Shown in pieces: positions 45,361-55,235 of a stretch of DNA of 64,000 nucleotides. Position numbers and translations under genes: made by a program. This DNA is from Mastigias papua (taxonomy: Eukaryota; Cnidaria; Scyphozoa; Rhizostomeae; Mastigiidae): positions 10,369,888-10,433,887 of the forward strand of contig OZ025281.1 of NCBI GenBank assembly GCA_964019165.1, in the 5' to 3' direction. Positions within the stretch are counted from its first letter, which is position 1; each line of letters begins with the position of its first letter. The notes under the pieces were generated by a model that saw only the letters and a list, made by a program, of their open reading frames with translations, did no database searches and was not told the origin of the DNA.

Positions 45361-47260
45361 AATAAGGTATTAACTTAGGGTCTATGTCCTTTTTATCAGG
45401 CCATCGTGCTTTGATATAAAACATTATTAGCTGCGATGTTTCATCTTTAGAAGTAGATAATTTGTACTCATTGATCTTTTTGGCAGGTGCTGGATAATAC
45501 TCCATTACCGAGTGTGCATGCAATTGGAACAAATCCTTCCCCTTTGAATCTGCATCAATAAAGGCTCTACTCAATGTGTCAGCAATATGCATTTCACTTC
45601 CTGGCTTGTATACAATATTTAAGTTGTATCTCAAAAGTTTGAGTAGCATCCTCTGTAACCTTAGTGAGACTTTATGAAGGTCTATTCTTTGAATTGACTC
45701 TAACGGTTTATGATCAGAATGAACAATAACATCTGCTCCATATATAAAATGATGGAATCTCTGTGCTTCAAATACAATAGCAAGAAGCTCTTTTTCGATT
45801 TGTGCCCAACGTTGTTCAGTTTCTGTCAATGACCTTGAAGCATATGATATTGGCTGGCCATTTTGAAGCAAACAAGCACCTAATCCAGAATGAATTGCAT
45901 CTGCTTCTATTACAACCGGCTTTGTTTCATCATAGTCTGTTAACATTATCTTAGAGCTTAGTATGTTCTTAATTGCTCCCAGTGCGTTATTTTGAGCTTT
46001 ATTCCAAGACCACACTGTTCCTTCTTTCATGAGTATCCGTAATGGTTTTGTGACTTGAACTTTATTTGGAATGAAAGGTGACAAATATTTTACCATTCCA
46101 AGAAGACGCTGAATATCTTTTTTATTCTCTGGATCTGGCATACTTAGAATTGCTTCCACTTTACTAGAATCTGCTTGTATACCTTCTGCCGACAGTTTTG
46201 TACCGCAGTATACAACTTCGTTCCTTTTAAATTGCAGCTTACTCGCATTAAATTTTATGTTATTATCTTTAGCTCGTTGAAGCACTGCAATTAAGGCTTC
46301 ATCATGTTCTTGTTCCGTATCTCCAACTATAAGCATGTCATCTGCAATAATGTGCACGTTCTTGATATCACCACATAGCTGAAAAGCTTTCTTCTGTAAC
46401 ACTTCGCTTGCACTTGATATACCAAAAGGCATTCGCTTGAATCTGTATCTACCAAAGTTTGTCTGGAACGTGGTTAAATCTCTACACGTTTCTTCTAGCT
46501 CAACCTGCCAAAATGCCGATGATTGGTCAACGATTGTAAAGAAACGTGGCTTCCCCAATTTTACAACAATCTCTTGAAATTTAGGGATTGTGAAATGCTC
46601 GCGCTTGATATATTTGTTTAATTCTCTTGGATCTAGACACAAACGAATACTGCCATCTTTTTTCTCTATACACACAATACTATTTACCCAATCTGTAGGG
46701 TGCTCTACTTCTTCAATGAAATTTTGCTTTACCATTTCTTCTAACTTTCTTTGTAATGGGACTATAAGCTTATGTGGAACCCTCCTTGGAACATTTATTT
46801 TCGGGTTCGTATCCTTTGTAAGCGTGATTCTGTAACTTCCTGGGTATTTTCCAAGCTCACCCTCAAAAACAGATCCAAATTGCTCTTTGATCTCTTGTTC
46901 CGTAAAACTATGGGGCTCAGACTTAAAAACTGCATCAACTCTAGAGCTCGCATTATTACCCCTCTGAATGAGACCTAGCTGAGTAGCAGTTTTTAATCCA
47001 AGAATAGGACATGTTTTATCCCTTGTGACATAGATTTCATCTCGCACATTGGCATTTTTGATACCAAGCTCTACCACAGCTTTGCCCATATTTGAAGTGT
47101 GCCACCATTCAATGTTTGCAATACAGCTTTGGATTCCTTCAATGGAACCCTCTGTACCAATCTGTCCCATTGTTCCTTTGAAATTAGGTTAACTTCAGCA
47201 CCACTGTCACTCTTGAATCTAATGACAGAGCTATCAATGCAAATTTTTTCCTACCAAACA
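45233..47260 (-). pseudogene. Gypsy protease, reverse transcriptase and RNase H (copy B)
   Basis: The protease active site DSGAEVN lies at ~47205 in a frame that shifts near 47080-47100 into the 645-codon polymerase frame (47170-45233). Reverse transcriptase blocks include NSIVCIEKKDGSIRLCLDPR, IVDQSSAFWQVEL (first Asp, D215), FKRMPFGISSA and the active box ADD at 276-278 (IIADDMLI; Gypsy elements usually have YxDD). RNase H shows D424 (IEADAIHSGLG), E461 (KELLAIVFE) and D486 (VHSDHKPLE), then IADTLSRA. The frame runs out at 45233 inside the integrase linker. Confidence 0.9.
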
Positions 47261-48258
47261 GTGTCCGAACTGTTTTCCTTTTTCTTGAAATTCAGACCAC
47301 CCATGAAAAACAGTTCATCATCACTACTAAGTGACTGGTCTACCTGAATTTCCCTGGTAACAGCTCCTGCCTTCCTTGCCACACTGCGACAAAACATGGC
47401 AAAGTGATTCTTCTTGTGACATTTGAAACACACTTTCCCATAAGCTGGACAACTTTTTGGTGCATGCTTATTACCACAATTAAAATAACTTGTCTTGTCA
47501 ACGGAAAATTTTCTCGACTGAAAAGAAATTTTATTTGATTTCTGTCTATGTTTTCTTACAGCTTCAATTCTTTTCCCTTCCGTCAAATCTGATTCCATTT
47601 GATTGATTTCCTTTCTCGTAGTTTCAGCTGCAATGATCTTGTCTTTTACGTGCTCTAACGTAAGACTGTCCATTTCTAACAACCTCTCCTTCAATTCTTT
47701 GTCACGCATAGAAAAAATCAACTTATCTCGAATCATGTTTTCCTTCTCTTGAAACTCGCATTGATTCGCAATCTTTTGCAAATCAGTATGATAATCGATA
47801 AAGTCCTGTCCCTCGGATCGCTGGTGACTCCAAAACTTATATCTGCTAAACACCAACCTCTTCTTTCCTTTGAAATGTTCATCAAATTTTGCTACAACAG
47901 CGGCAAAACTTTCCGGATCCTCAGCTTCTCCCCATGAAAACTGATTATATCTTTCAAGGGCATCTTCCCCCACGAAATTCAAAAGCATCGCGATTTTGAC
48001 AGCATCTGGCTTTCCAACAGCATCACTTGCAAGGAGATAAATATTAAATCACTGCTTCCACAAACGCCAGTTTTCTGCAACATTACCAATAAGTGACAAC
48101 GGATCAGGTCTACGAAAATTAGAAGATCTAACGGCAACTTCCCCACGATAGCGCAAACAAGATACATCAGCACGTGGTCGCTGCTCACGATAAAAAGAAA
48201 CCTGGGCTGTTTACACCGCTCGCGGGCTTTCAGAACTAACACAGTTGGAAAACATTAA
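47251..48258 (-). pseudogene. Gypsy Gag (copy B)
   Basis: The main frame 47988-47251 reads LLNFVGEDALERYNQFSWGE, a capsid-like helical region, then two zinc knuckles. The first is damaged (YFNCGNKHAPKSC, Cys to Tyr) and the second is intact (CFKCHKKNHFAMFC). The same frame extends upstream to an ATG at 48258 but is cut by two stop codons (in the first ~15 codons and near 48043). Gag would package the element's RNA. The frame overlaps the protease frame at its end. Confidence 0.8.
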
Positions 48259-48288
48259 CAAGTCCAATTATGCAGGCTTCACTTCTGC

Positions 48289-48306
48289 AACTCACTTCTG
48301 TCACCA
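48289..48306 (-). promoter_or_regulatory. Primer binding site of Gypsy copy B
   Basis: Directly after the 5' LTR the minus strand reads TGGTGACAGAAGTGAGTT. TGG pairs with a tRNA CCA end, and the rest is close to a leucine-tRNA 3' end as I remember it. The tRNA identity is tentative. Confidence 0.6.
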
Positions 48307-48480
48307 TGTAATATTTTGTAGCAACCAACAAGAAAAACAGACTATCATGTCCATGGTAAACAACTCATAACATCTAGTAAACAACTACATGCGACTAACA
48401 TACAATATAATACATAAGTGTCAAAGCGTGACATTGGCAAAAGCCTTTTGTTCACATTGAAAATAACACAATATATAACA
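48307..48480 (-). repeat. 5' LTR of Gypsy copy B
   Basis: 174 bp, 169 of 174 positions equal to 43933-44106. It should contain the element's promoter. No TATAAA is evident beyond the TTATATATTG at its start. Confidence 0.95.
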
Positions 48481-48524
48481 CCGACCCCACCCCCTCCCGG
48501 CAGTTAGGCGCTTAAAGAGTAGTG

Positions 48525-50440
48525 TTGTAAATAGCGTAAGTAATAGTTTTGCTAGTACATGCACGTGATCAGGAAGCCATTTTGGTACTTTTGCTAGATC
48601 TCTAGCTGATCACATGCTAAGCCTTTTCATTTGATGCTCTTTCCTATTCATTTGTCCTTTTTAACCTTTTATGGACAATTTTAGGACTTCTATCGTTCTA
48701 TTGTTTTTCGTATGCAAGAATTGTAAGTAACTTCTGTCACAGTTAGTCGAAAAGTGAATTTGCCTAGATAAGACGCAATTTTCGGAAAAAAGTTTAGATG
48801 TGAAGCTAGAAGCTAAAAGCTAAAATGCCGAGATGCTGTGACAAGTTACACATTGCCATTTAATAATTACTGCCGGTAGAGGTTTCTTGTTCTTGCAGCT
48901 TGCACTGTTTATGAAAGAAGTCGTGTATTCTCTGCGACTGACGCTGCAGTTAAAAGTGTATGGTCGTTAGTTTATTAGTTTAATTGATCTATCTACATTT
49001 TTGAATATATTACTAAGCCTTCGAACTCGCATCTGTGATACCCCCTTTAAAGTGGTATTACACAAGAAAAGGGTATACTTTTCTGCGAACTTTAGCCCTA
49101 CTTTTATTATGTCCTAAAACAATAAAGTAACATGCATTCTCAGTGAAAGAGCATACTTTCAAAGTGAGTTATTATGCAACCTCAATAATGTTTTTCCAGC
49201 CGCTTAAATTAAGATGGAAGAAGCTTCTACAATGTGATTGTGTTGCAATGTACGAGTTGGAGATATGGCCATTAGTTGCTAATAGCCACCATTTCGATCA
49301 AGGAACCCTAGTTAGCTTGACTAAAGAGTGCAGATGCAAAATTGTAACGACAAAAGCAAGTATATTGCAGCTACTTTCTATAAGTAAAAGGATGAATTTG
49401 AGCTTAACTGTCAAAGGCTCTTTAATTAATTATCAACATAAAATATTTTATAAACTTCAAATATTTTTATCATTTGTATAAGCTCATTGACTCAAGAATG
49501 CTCAGCTTAGGAAAGAAAGTTTTAGGGACTCTTTGATGTGGTGATTACCTCGCTCAAAATTAAAATCACTATAGTATGGCAGGGAGTAGAGTAACGATGC
49601 TTTGTGGAAAAAAGCCTTAGGAAGACGTAATGCTTGCCTTGCTTATCACTTATGGGCATTAGCTTCACTTTTTCAGGTATGTTTCAAGTAGTCATTTCAA
49701 GCCATTAAAATATACCTAGCTTATCGACTCATGAACAGTAGACCACGTTTGTCATTATCAGGTTATACTTAAAGTAATAAATTGCGAATTTATCTATCGA
49801 AATGAACAGCCATTAAACTTTTAGCAATTTTAGTGTTTATGTTTATTTTAAACAATTAAGTGTTGTATATAAGTAACCATGGTGATTTCGTAATAAGATG
49901 TAGCTTAGAGGGGTGTTTTTGCTACGTAGCCAGTTATAAATTAGTACATGATGTAATTTTACTCGTATTATACATTACGTGATGTAACTAGGAATAGCTC
50001 AGGAAACAGTATAAATTCACGTTAGTTTTAGCTGTATGTGAGAGATGTGATGAGCGCACATAGGGTTCTAGACGGAGAACTACTGTCTGAATCGATTCTA
50101 GCTCAAGTAATCTATGTCTGTTAGTTGAATAGTTGAATCTATTATCACGAATACAGTCTTCTCAAGCAAATCTAGTTGTTTTTTCTACGCACAAGTCTAT
50201 TACGTCAGAAGCAAGGCTAACAAAGCTAGTATTCCTGACAATATAATGACAATTTACTATCAGTGCAATGCACCAGACGTATTCACCAATTCTAAGAGTT
50301 ACCACAGAAAAAGAGCTATTGGTTCTTCTCGATGTATCAGCGATCAGATATCAAAGTAAAAAAATTAGCAATAAATCACAGCAAAATGAGGCAAACTAAA
50401 GTTCCCAGTGGTCTGTTTGACCCCAAAGCAATCTTTCAAA
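48525..50440. other. No gene recognised
   Basis: A plus frame at 49143-49481 (112 codons) has no known motif. 49960-50180 (with CAGTATAAATTC) resembles an LTR-type promoter stretch, but I found no partner repeat. Confidence 0.45.
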
Positions 50441-50449
50441 CAATTGGGA

Positions 50450-51468
50450 TCAACAACGTCTAAGGCACTTGCCGCATGAGCGACAAAAGTATGCTTTGTA
50501 ATTACGTCTGCAACCACCTCTCCAGCATCGTACGCATCTATTGCACATAACATAGCATCTACTCAGAATACGTCTTCTGCCGTGTCTTCTGGCATATCCT
50601 CTGCTGTATATTCCGCGGTATCTTTTGCTGAGTCTTCTGCCGTATCTTCTGCTGTGTCTTCTGCCGTGTCTTCTGTAAGGGTCCATTGTCTCAACATCAA
50701 GTTCTACGGAGCATGAGGCAATCGCCGTTATACAATTAGGTGAGAAGAACACACACATACACCCACACCCACATCCACCCACCCTTCCCACCCACACACA
50801 CAAAAACACACACACTCACAGATAGACGCGGGTATACGTGATGTAATGAATAATGTGTCCAGCTAGCCATATCTTTGGCCACTTTTCAGCTATTCACCAT
50901 TGTTTACTTGAAGAGTCAAAGTAAGAAAATGAACTCGTTTTGTTTACACAAGATTGGGATTTGAGTCTTTATGTAAACTGATTCCAAAGCACCAAAATGA
51001 AAGGACGATCTTGCTTGCCCTATGATGCGAAATTTATCGTCTTAATATGTTTTTGGGCATTCTGGATCTTTGATGAGATGATGGACAACGTCTCATGTAT
51101 ATATGCATATGTGTATACTAATGTCACTTTATTAGAAGGTCAACGCAATGTTTCAAATGATAATAATCTACCTGTTGATTTCAGATCGTGCGAATTTTCA
51201 CTATCGTAATTCAAATCAAATACATCGTTATTGTAGTCATCGTCATCTTCTCGTATCGATGCAGCTACAAGGACAAATTGGTACAACTTCAATATGACTA
51301 TGTAAATTGTGAGTCTAAGACAACGTAATTTCTTAGATGAAGTATTGCTGATTCTATATAGGATACGGTTGTTAATGCTAGTAGTATATTGTCCACTGAA
51401 TTATAGGGATCCTCACCTTGGATGACAGTTGCAATAAGTAGTGCACATAGAATTACCAATGTCTTCAT
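50450..51468 (-). CDS. Secreted basic nine-cysteine peptide precursor
   Basis: Two coding exons, 51468-51417 and 50703-50450, join in phase (CAAG/GTGAGG donor, CTCCGTAG/AA acceptor) to a 101-residue precursor. Residues 1-17 (MKTLVILCALLIATVIQ) form a signal peptide. A short acidic stretch ELDVETMDP follows, then a basic region (27-66) of RR(H/Y/L)(G/S) units. The cysteine domain (67-101) has nine Cys spaced 3-2-2-4-8-2-2-3 and many Arg. Signal exon, acidic pro-part and cationic Cys-rich end are the layout of antimicrobial peptide precursors such as cnidarian periculin or damicornin and mollusc mytilins, but the Cys pattern matches none that I know. The odd Cys number suggests a dimer or a free thiol. 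A venom or structural peptide is an alternative. Confidence 0.7.
50745..50818 (+). repeat. CA/CCCA-rich microsatellite in intron
   Basis: CACACA and CCCACACCCA units lie inside the intron of the peptide gene, about 40 bp upstream of its second coding exon. On the coding strand it is a GT-rich tract followed by a short pyrimidine stretch before the acceptor. Confidence 0.9.
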
Positions 51469-51489
51469 TTTGGATATCTTTGGTACCTT

Positions 51490-51710
51490 TCTGAAATAAA
51501 AAGAGGATAGAATATCATCATGATTCACACAGATATTCATGGTGAAAGATGTAAAAAGTTTCATCGTAGACGGCAATGAGATCAATCTTGTCAAGACGAA
51601 TGCAGCTAGAGGGACCAACCTTGTCCTGTCAGCTCTCCAAAATGTGTAGGATTCAGTTGAAATTCTCCCTTTTATTCTTTTCAAGAAATTCCTACACTAA
51701 TTTATATATT
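51490..51710 (-). promoter_or_regulatory. TATA-like promoter and 5' UTR exon of peptide gene
   Basis: On the minus strand TATATAAA lies at 51708-51701. A 5' UTR exon would run from about 51675 to 51620 (donor CAAG/GTTGGT) and join at 51490 (acceptor TCTTTTTATTTCAG) 22 bases before the ATG. An intron in the 5' UTR and a close TATA box are common for small secreted-peptide genes. The start site is estimated. Confidence 0.45.
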
Positions 51711-51719
51711 GATACCCCG

Positions 51720-52445
51720 CCTTGCGTCGACATTGCAGGGGGATTCATGGCATACCTTGCAAAAAGATAATTTGCTAAGACAGAACCGAATTCAAAAGAT
51801 TATGTTTTTCCAAGCATAATTTTTACAGCTGACTTTGATTTCATATTGAAAAACCAGCTAAATATACAATAATGGCCGTTATATGCTAGCTGCTGCAAAG
51901 TGAATATACAACTAATGCTTTTCATTATGCAACCAAGCAACTCAGTTTATCAATAATTTAATCATTGACTGTCTTTAGAGACACGTAGGTAAGTGCTTAT
52001 TGGCGCCGGTAAGTCTCTGTCACAGATCAGCGGTCTCGATCTGACAGCATGGAACAGAGCTACGCATGAAGTTAATTTGTGTCTACTTAATGGGCATGTA
52101 ACTTGAAGAGCAAGCAAAGTTTCAGATTTGAAAAAGAGTCTAAGTAATGTTATATATTCCACATATTCCTTTTCTGAAGTAGCCGAAGAAGAAACAAGCT
52201 TTCCCTGAAACGCTCAAATTGGTTATTCTCTAACAACCGCTCCGAACGAGACTCGTCTGTAAATAACTATCGAGGCTGGAAGCTGAATCTTGAAAGCTTA
52301 CTTTCCGATTCTCTTGCTTGCGAATCGCCAAGCCTATTCATATAATTCTGCACTCTGATTGGTGAAATTTAGATGGAGGAGGTTAACTGCTTATTGAATG
52401 ACACAGCCAGTGTCATAACAATCCAAAAGGACAAAATCAGTAATT
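51720..52445. other. No gene recognised
   Basis: Upstream region of the peptide gene. It has one CCAAT-type box (CTGATTGGTG, ~52355) and no recognised coding sequence. Confidence 0.5.
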
Positions 52446-52449
52446 CCAT

Positions 52450-53240
52450 GCAATTCTGAACATGAAAGCACCTTACAACAGTACGTTGCAGTGCTCAGTT
52501 TTAATCTGCTAGGGATCTGGCTTACGTGAAAAGTCTGTTGGTACTACAGAACTTCACCACAGTACCAGCACTCAGGGACATCCGTTAAGGATACAGCAAG
52601 CTCGGAAAATCGGAAGCAAAGCAACTCTTTGAATTTTCTAAATATATCCGTGGAGAAAGGGGCACTGGATTTCTTACCAGCATTTGTAGGAAACCAACGT
52701 TTACTGGCCATTACATCAATTGGATTTTCCTAAGTCCAAAAGCAAGAAACATTAACCTTATCAAAACTTTTTTTTCATATGGTACTTATGATTTGCTCTA
52801 AAACTCAACTCGATTCTGAGGTCGATACAATAAAACGACCGGTAATTGACAATGGGTATCTAGAAGATATCCTTCTTTCTTCCATTAAGGAAAAAGTAGC
52901 TAACAATTCATCAGAAAAACAGCTTGGTACTGAAAGTGTCCGGTTTACCTTAACCTGCCCTGGATTCGAAATGTCTCCTAAACTTTGATCCCAAAGTAAT
53001 AAGGACATTGCATCCTGTTTATATGCTTTGAAGCCACATTCAGTTTACATTACTTGGGTGGTGCTACCATCTGCTAAGAAGATAGCGTTCCTACAACTCG
53101 AAAAAGCTTTTTTTATACTCATAGAAATTACAATTACATTCAACGATATAGAAATACATTACGGAATACAAGACAACACCACAGGGAGCATGGAAATACA
53201 TAGCAACCCTGCAGCAATTTCAAATTTACTTAAAAATTAA
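52450..53240 (+). pseudogene. Penelope-like element fragment, copy 1
   Basis: Broken plus-strand frames show LDFLPAFVGNQRLLAI (~52668), then MICSKTQLDSEVDTIKRPVI with DNGYLEDILLSSIKEKVAN (52791-52905), the thumb region of Penelope-type reverse transcriptase. AKKIAFLQLEKAFFIL (~53075) leads towards the GIY-YIG domain, which is lost. It is close in sequence to 59840-60330 (TTTGAATTTTCTAAATATAT is shared). Stops are frequent. Penelope elements prime at exposed 3' ends and encode a single RT-endonuclease protein. Confidence 0.7.
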
Positions 53241-54864
53241 AATAAAATTACTTTACTACTGAACGTTCATGTACCATGTTTTCTCCAATGAGCGACCGGG
53301 AGCGCACCGAAGCGCACGATTTAAGTGTTTTGGTTCCTCGGAGAGGAACCACTCTGGACAGGGGCACTCATCAGAAAGAAAACGGTATCAATCTATTCAA
53401 GGAATGAGGAAATGAGGAGAGAAGATTCACGTTAGTCTGTTACCATTTATTCAGAGCGTTTTGTGGCCTTAATATAATCTAGTGTTGCGGTGAGAATGCT
53501 AGCATTGAATGTAAATGACAGGTGCTTATGGCCGTAAAGAATAATATCTACTAGTTCATTATTTGAAGGATTTGCAAGACCGTGGGACAACAATATTGCA
53601 TTCACACGACAGAGGAGATAACACCTCTGTACATCATAAGTATGACAGAACACCATATAGTGCTCAGGGTCCTCAACACCATCGTTTGACGGACACAAGG
53701 GGTTCAATGTATCCTCAAAATTATGCCTAAACTTGTGAAGTTCAGTTTATTGAGACCAACACGTAGCTTTGTTAAAATGGATAGACCTTTCGGATCATAA
53801 ATATTATAGACAGGTTTTGGGGGTGGACGGATAATGGACAATAGTTTTTGTTTAAAGATATTTACAGAGCTAGACTGTCTAATTTCTGGGTCAAGTCTTT
53901 CCCATTCCAGCAAGCAATTAGGATAAAAACTTGACTTGAAACTTCTTGTTCTTGCGCATATTTGTCCTATTGAAATGTGTCTGCGAAGATTATAATGAGG
54001 TGTGTGAAGAGTAGGAATTGGGCATCGTGTATAATCTGGGATGCAGTTTTTAACTATTTTATAACAAAGAATAAGTCGCCTGCTCCACCAACGAAGGTGT
54101 AATGGTTCCCACCCGAGCTCATCACATAGTTTTTCACGAGAGGTCCCTTTCCAAGTTCCTGTCAATGCTAAAGCGGCAGAGTATTGGATAGATTCCAGTC
54201 TTTCCATTTGACCATTCAAAATGACACGATTGCTAAATTCGCAAATACTATCTGGAATGTGGTATACGACATCGCAGTAATCCAGGTGTGGTCGAATGTA
54301 ATGCTTATACATATCATTTAAAATGTGACGTGGCAAATATTTTGATAGACATTTCAACATTTCAATTCCTTGTCTGCATTTTGAAATGACGGATTTAACT
54401 TGGCTGAAAAAGGACTGTTTGGAGTCAAGAGTGACTCCAAGATGCTTTTGCTCGCGAACGCTTTTAACTGGAGCATTTTAAAGGATATGGGTCGGTGGTT
54501 TCTTGGGCATCTGTTTTTGGAAAAGATTACCTCGACAGCTTGCTTACTAGGGTCTGGATTGAAGGACATTCTCCATTTAGTGGCCCATAGGTTTATCAAA
54601 TCCAAGTCATGATTTAAACTTTCAGCGGCTGTTGTTGATTCGTGGACAACAGTAAAGATTGAAGTATCATCAGCAAATAATTTCACATTACATTTTAGCC
54701 CGTCTGTCAGATCGGTGATATAAATAAGGAAAAACAAGGGCCTCAAAATAGAGCCCTGAGGAACCCCAGCTGGTACGGTACCCCACCGGGAAGCTTTGCC
54801 ATTCAGAACAGTAAGTTGCATCCTATGGGCGAGGAAACTTTTCGTGATCCATTTCGTGATCCAT

Positions 54865-55235
54865 AAGCCCTGACAACCTGGAGGCGCGGTGTCATGGACA
54901 GTGGGAACTCCGGGGGGAGGCAGGAACAGCAGCAATTATTGCTGTTGTTGGTTGCTCTTTTGGCGGGGGTCTATTGTTCAGCATCAGGAGCCTCCGTCGC
55001 TGGTCTGGTGCCCGGTGTGAAGCAGACTCCAGGATCTGTCAGTATCATATAGTGTGTGTATTGTTCTGTGGGTGTTTATTTAGTTGCATTGTATGTCTTA
55101 ATGTGTTGCCATGGGGTAGACATCGTCTTTTGCTCCCCATGGTATAGTCCCTTGTAGTATTGTATAGTAATTAGAGTATAGTAGAATGTAGCATTATATT
55201 GTAACTTTTTATATTGATATAAAATAAAAACAACT
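54865..55235 (+). mobile_element. Retro-insert with short ORF and AATAAA end
   Basis: This ~370-bp insert breaks the LINE reverse transcriptase between its SGKL and KSFLAHRMQ blocks. On the plus strand it holds an ATG frame and ends AAAATAAAAAC, as in a polyadenylated RNA copy. CGTGATCCATTTCGTGATCC just before it is a short direct duplication. It could be a SINE, a LINE tail or a retrocopy of an mRNA. I could not place the exact junctions. Confidence 0.45.
54894..55052 (+). CDS. 52-codon ORF with signal-like hydrophobic segment
   Basis: The frame reads MDSGNSGGRQEQQQ, then LLLLLVALLAGVYCSASGAS and VAGLVPGVKQTPGSVSII before TAG. The leucine-rich run followed by small residues looks like a signal peptide or membrane anchor. 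The ORF lies within the retro-insert, so it may be the end of a retrocopied gene or of an element protein. There is no homologue that I recognise. Expression is unknown. Confidence 0.25.
   Translation: MDSGNSGGRQEQQQLLLLLVALLAGVYCSASGASVAGLVPGVKQTPGSVSII

Larger units (their letters stand above)
43933..48480 (-). mobile_element. Ty3/Gypsy LTR retrotransposon (copy B), disabled
   Basis: The full-length 4,548-bp element lies on the minus strand, with 174-bp LTRs differing at five positions (about 97% identity) and a target duplication CCAAC/CCGAC (one mismatch). Internal order in transcription is gag, protease, reverse transcriptase, RNase H, integrase, the Ty3/Gypsy order. Two stop codons in the gag start region, a frameshift in protease and one between RNase H and integrase disable it. 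It inserted into the C-rich MITE-like element. Confidence 0.93.
43180..48524. mobile_element. MITE-like element split by Gypsy copy B
   Basis: The left end (TACTCCTAAGTGCCTAATTG at 43181) mirrors the right end (minus TACTCTTTAAGCGCCTAACTG at ~48524), and both are followed by C-rich DNA. Without the 4.55-kb Gypsy insert the element would be about 790 bp. C-rich units such as CCGTTAATTCCAACT recur just left of the insert (43830-43930). An unrecognised 95-codon frame with a hydrophobic end lies at 43426-43713. No transposase is visible, so it is non-autonomous. Confidence 0.5.

Noticed and set aside
47979..48242. 87-codon frame over the gag start
   Set aside because: It is in the wrong phase. 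The true gag frame, with two stops, overlaps it.
49143..49481. 112-codon plus frame as a gene
   Set aside because: No domain, no signal peptide and no supporting context.
49930..50190. LTR-like stretch with CAGTATAAATTC
   Set aside because: No second copy, no TG/CA ends that I can pin down and no target duplication.
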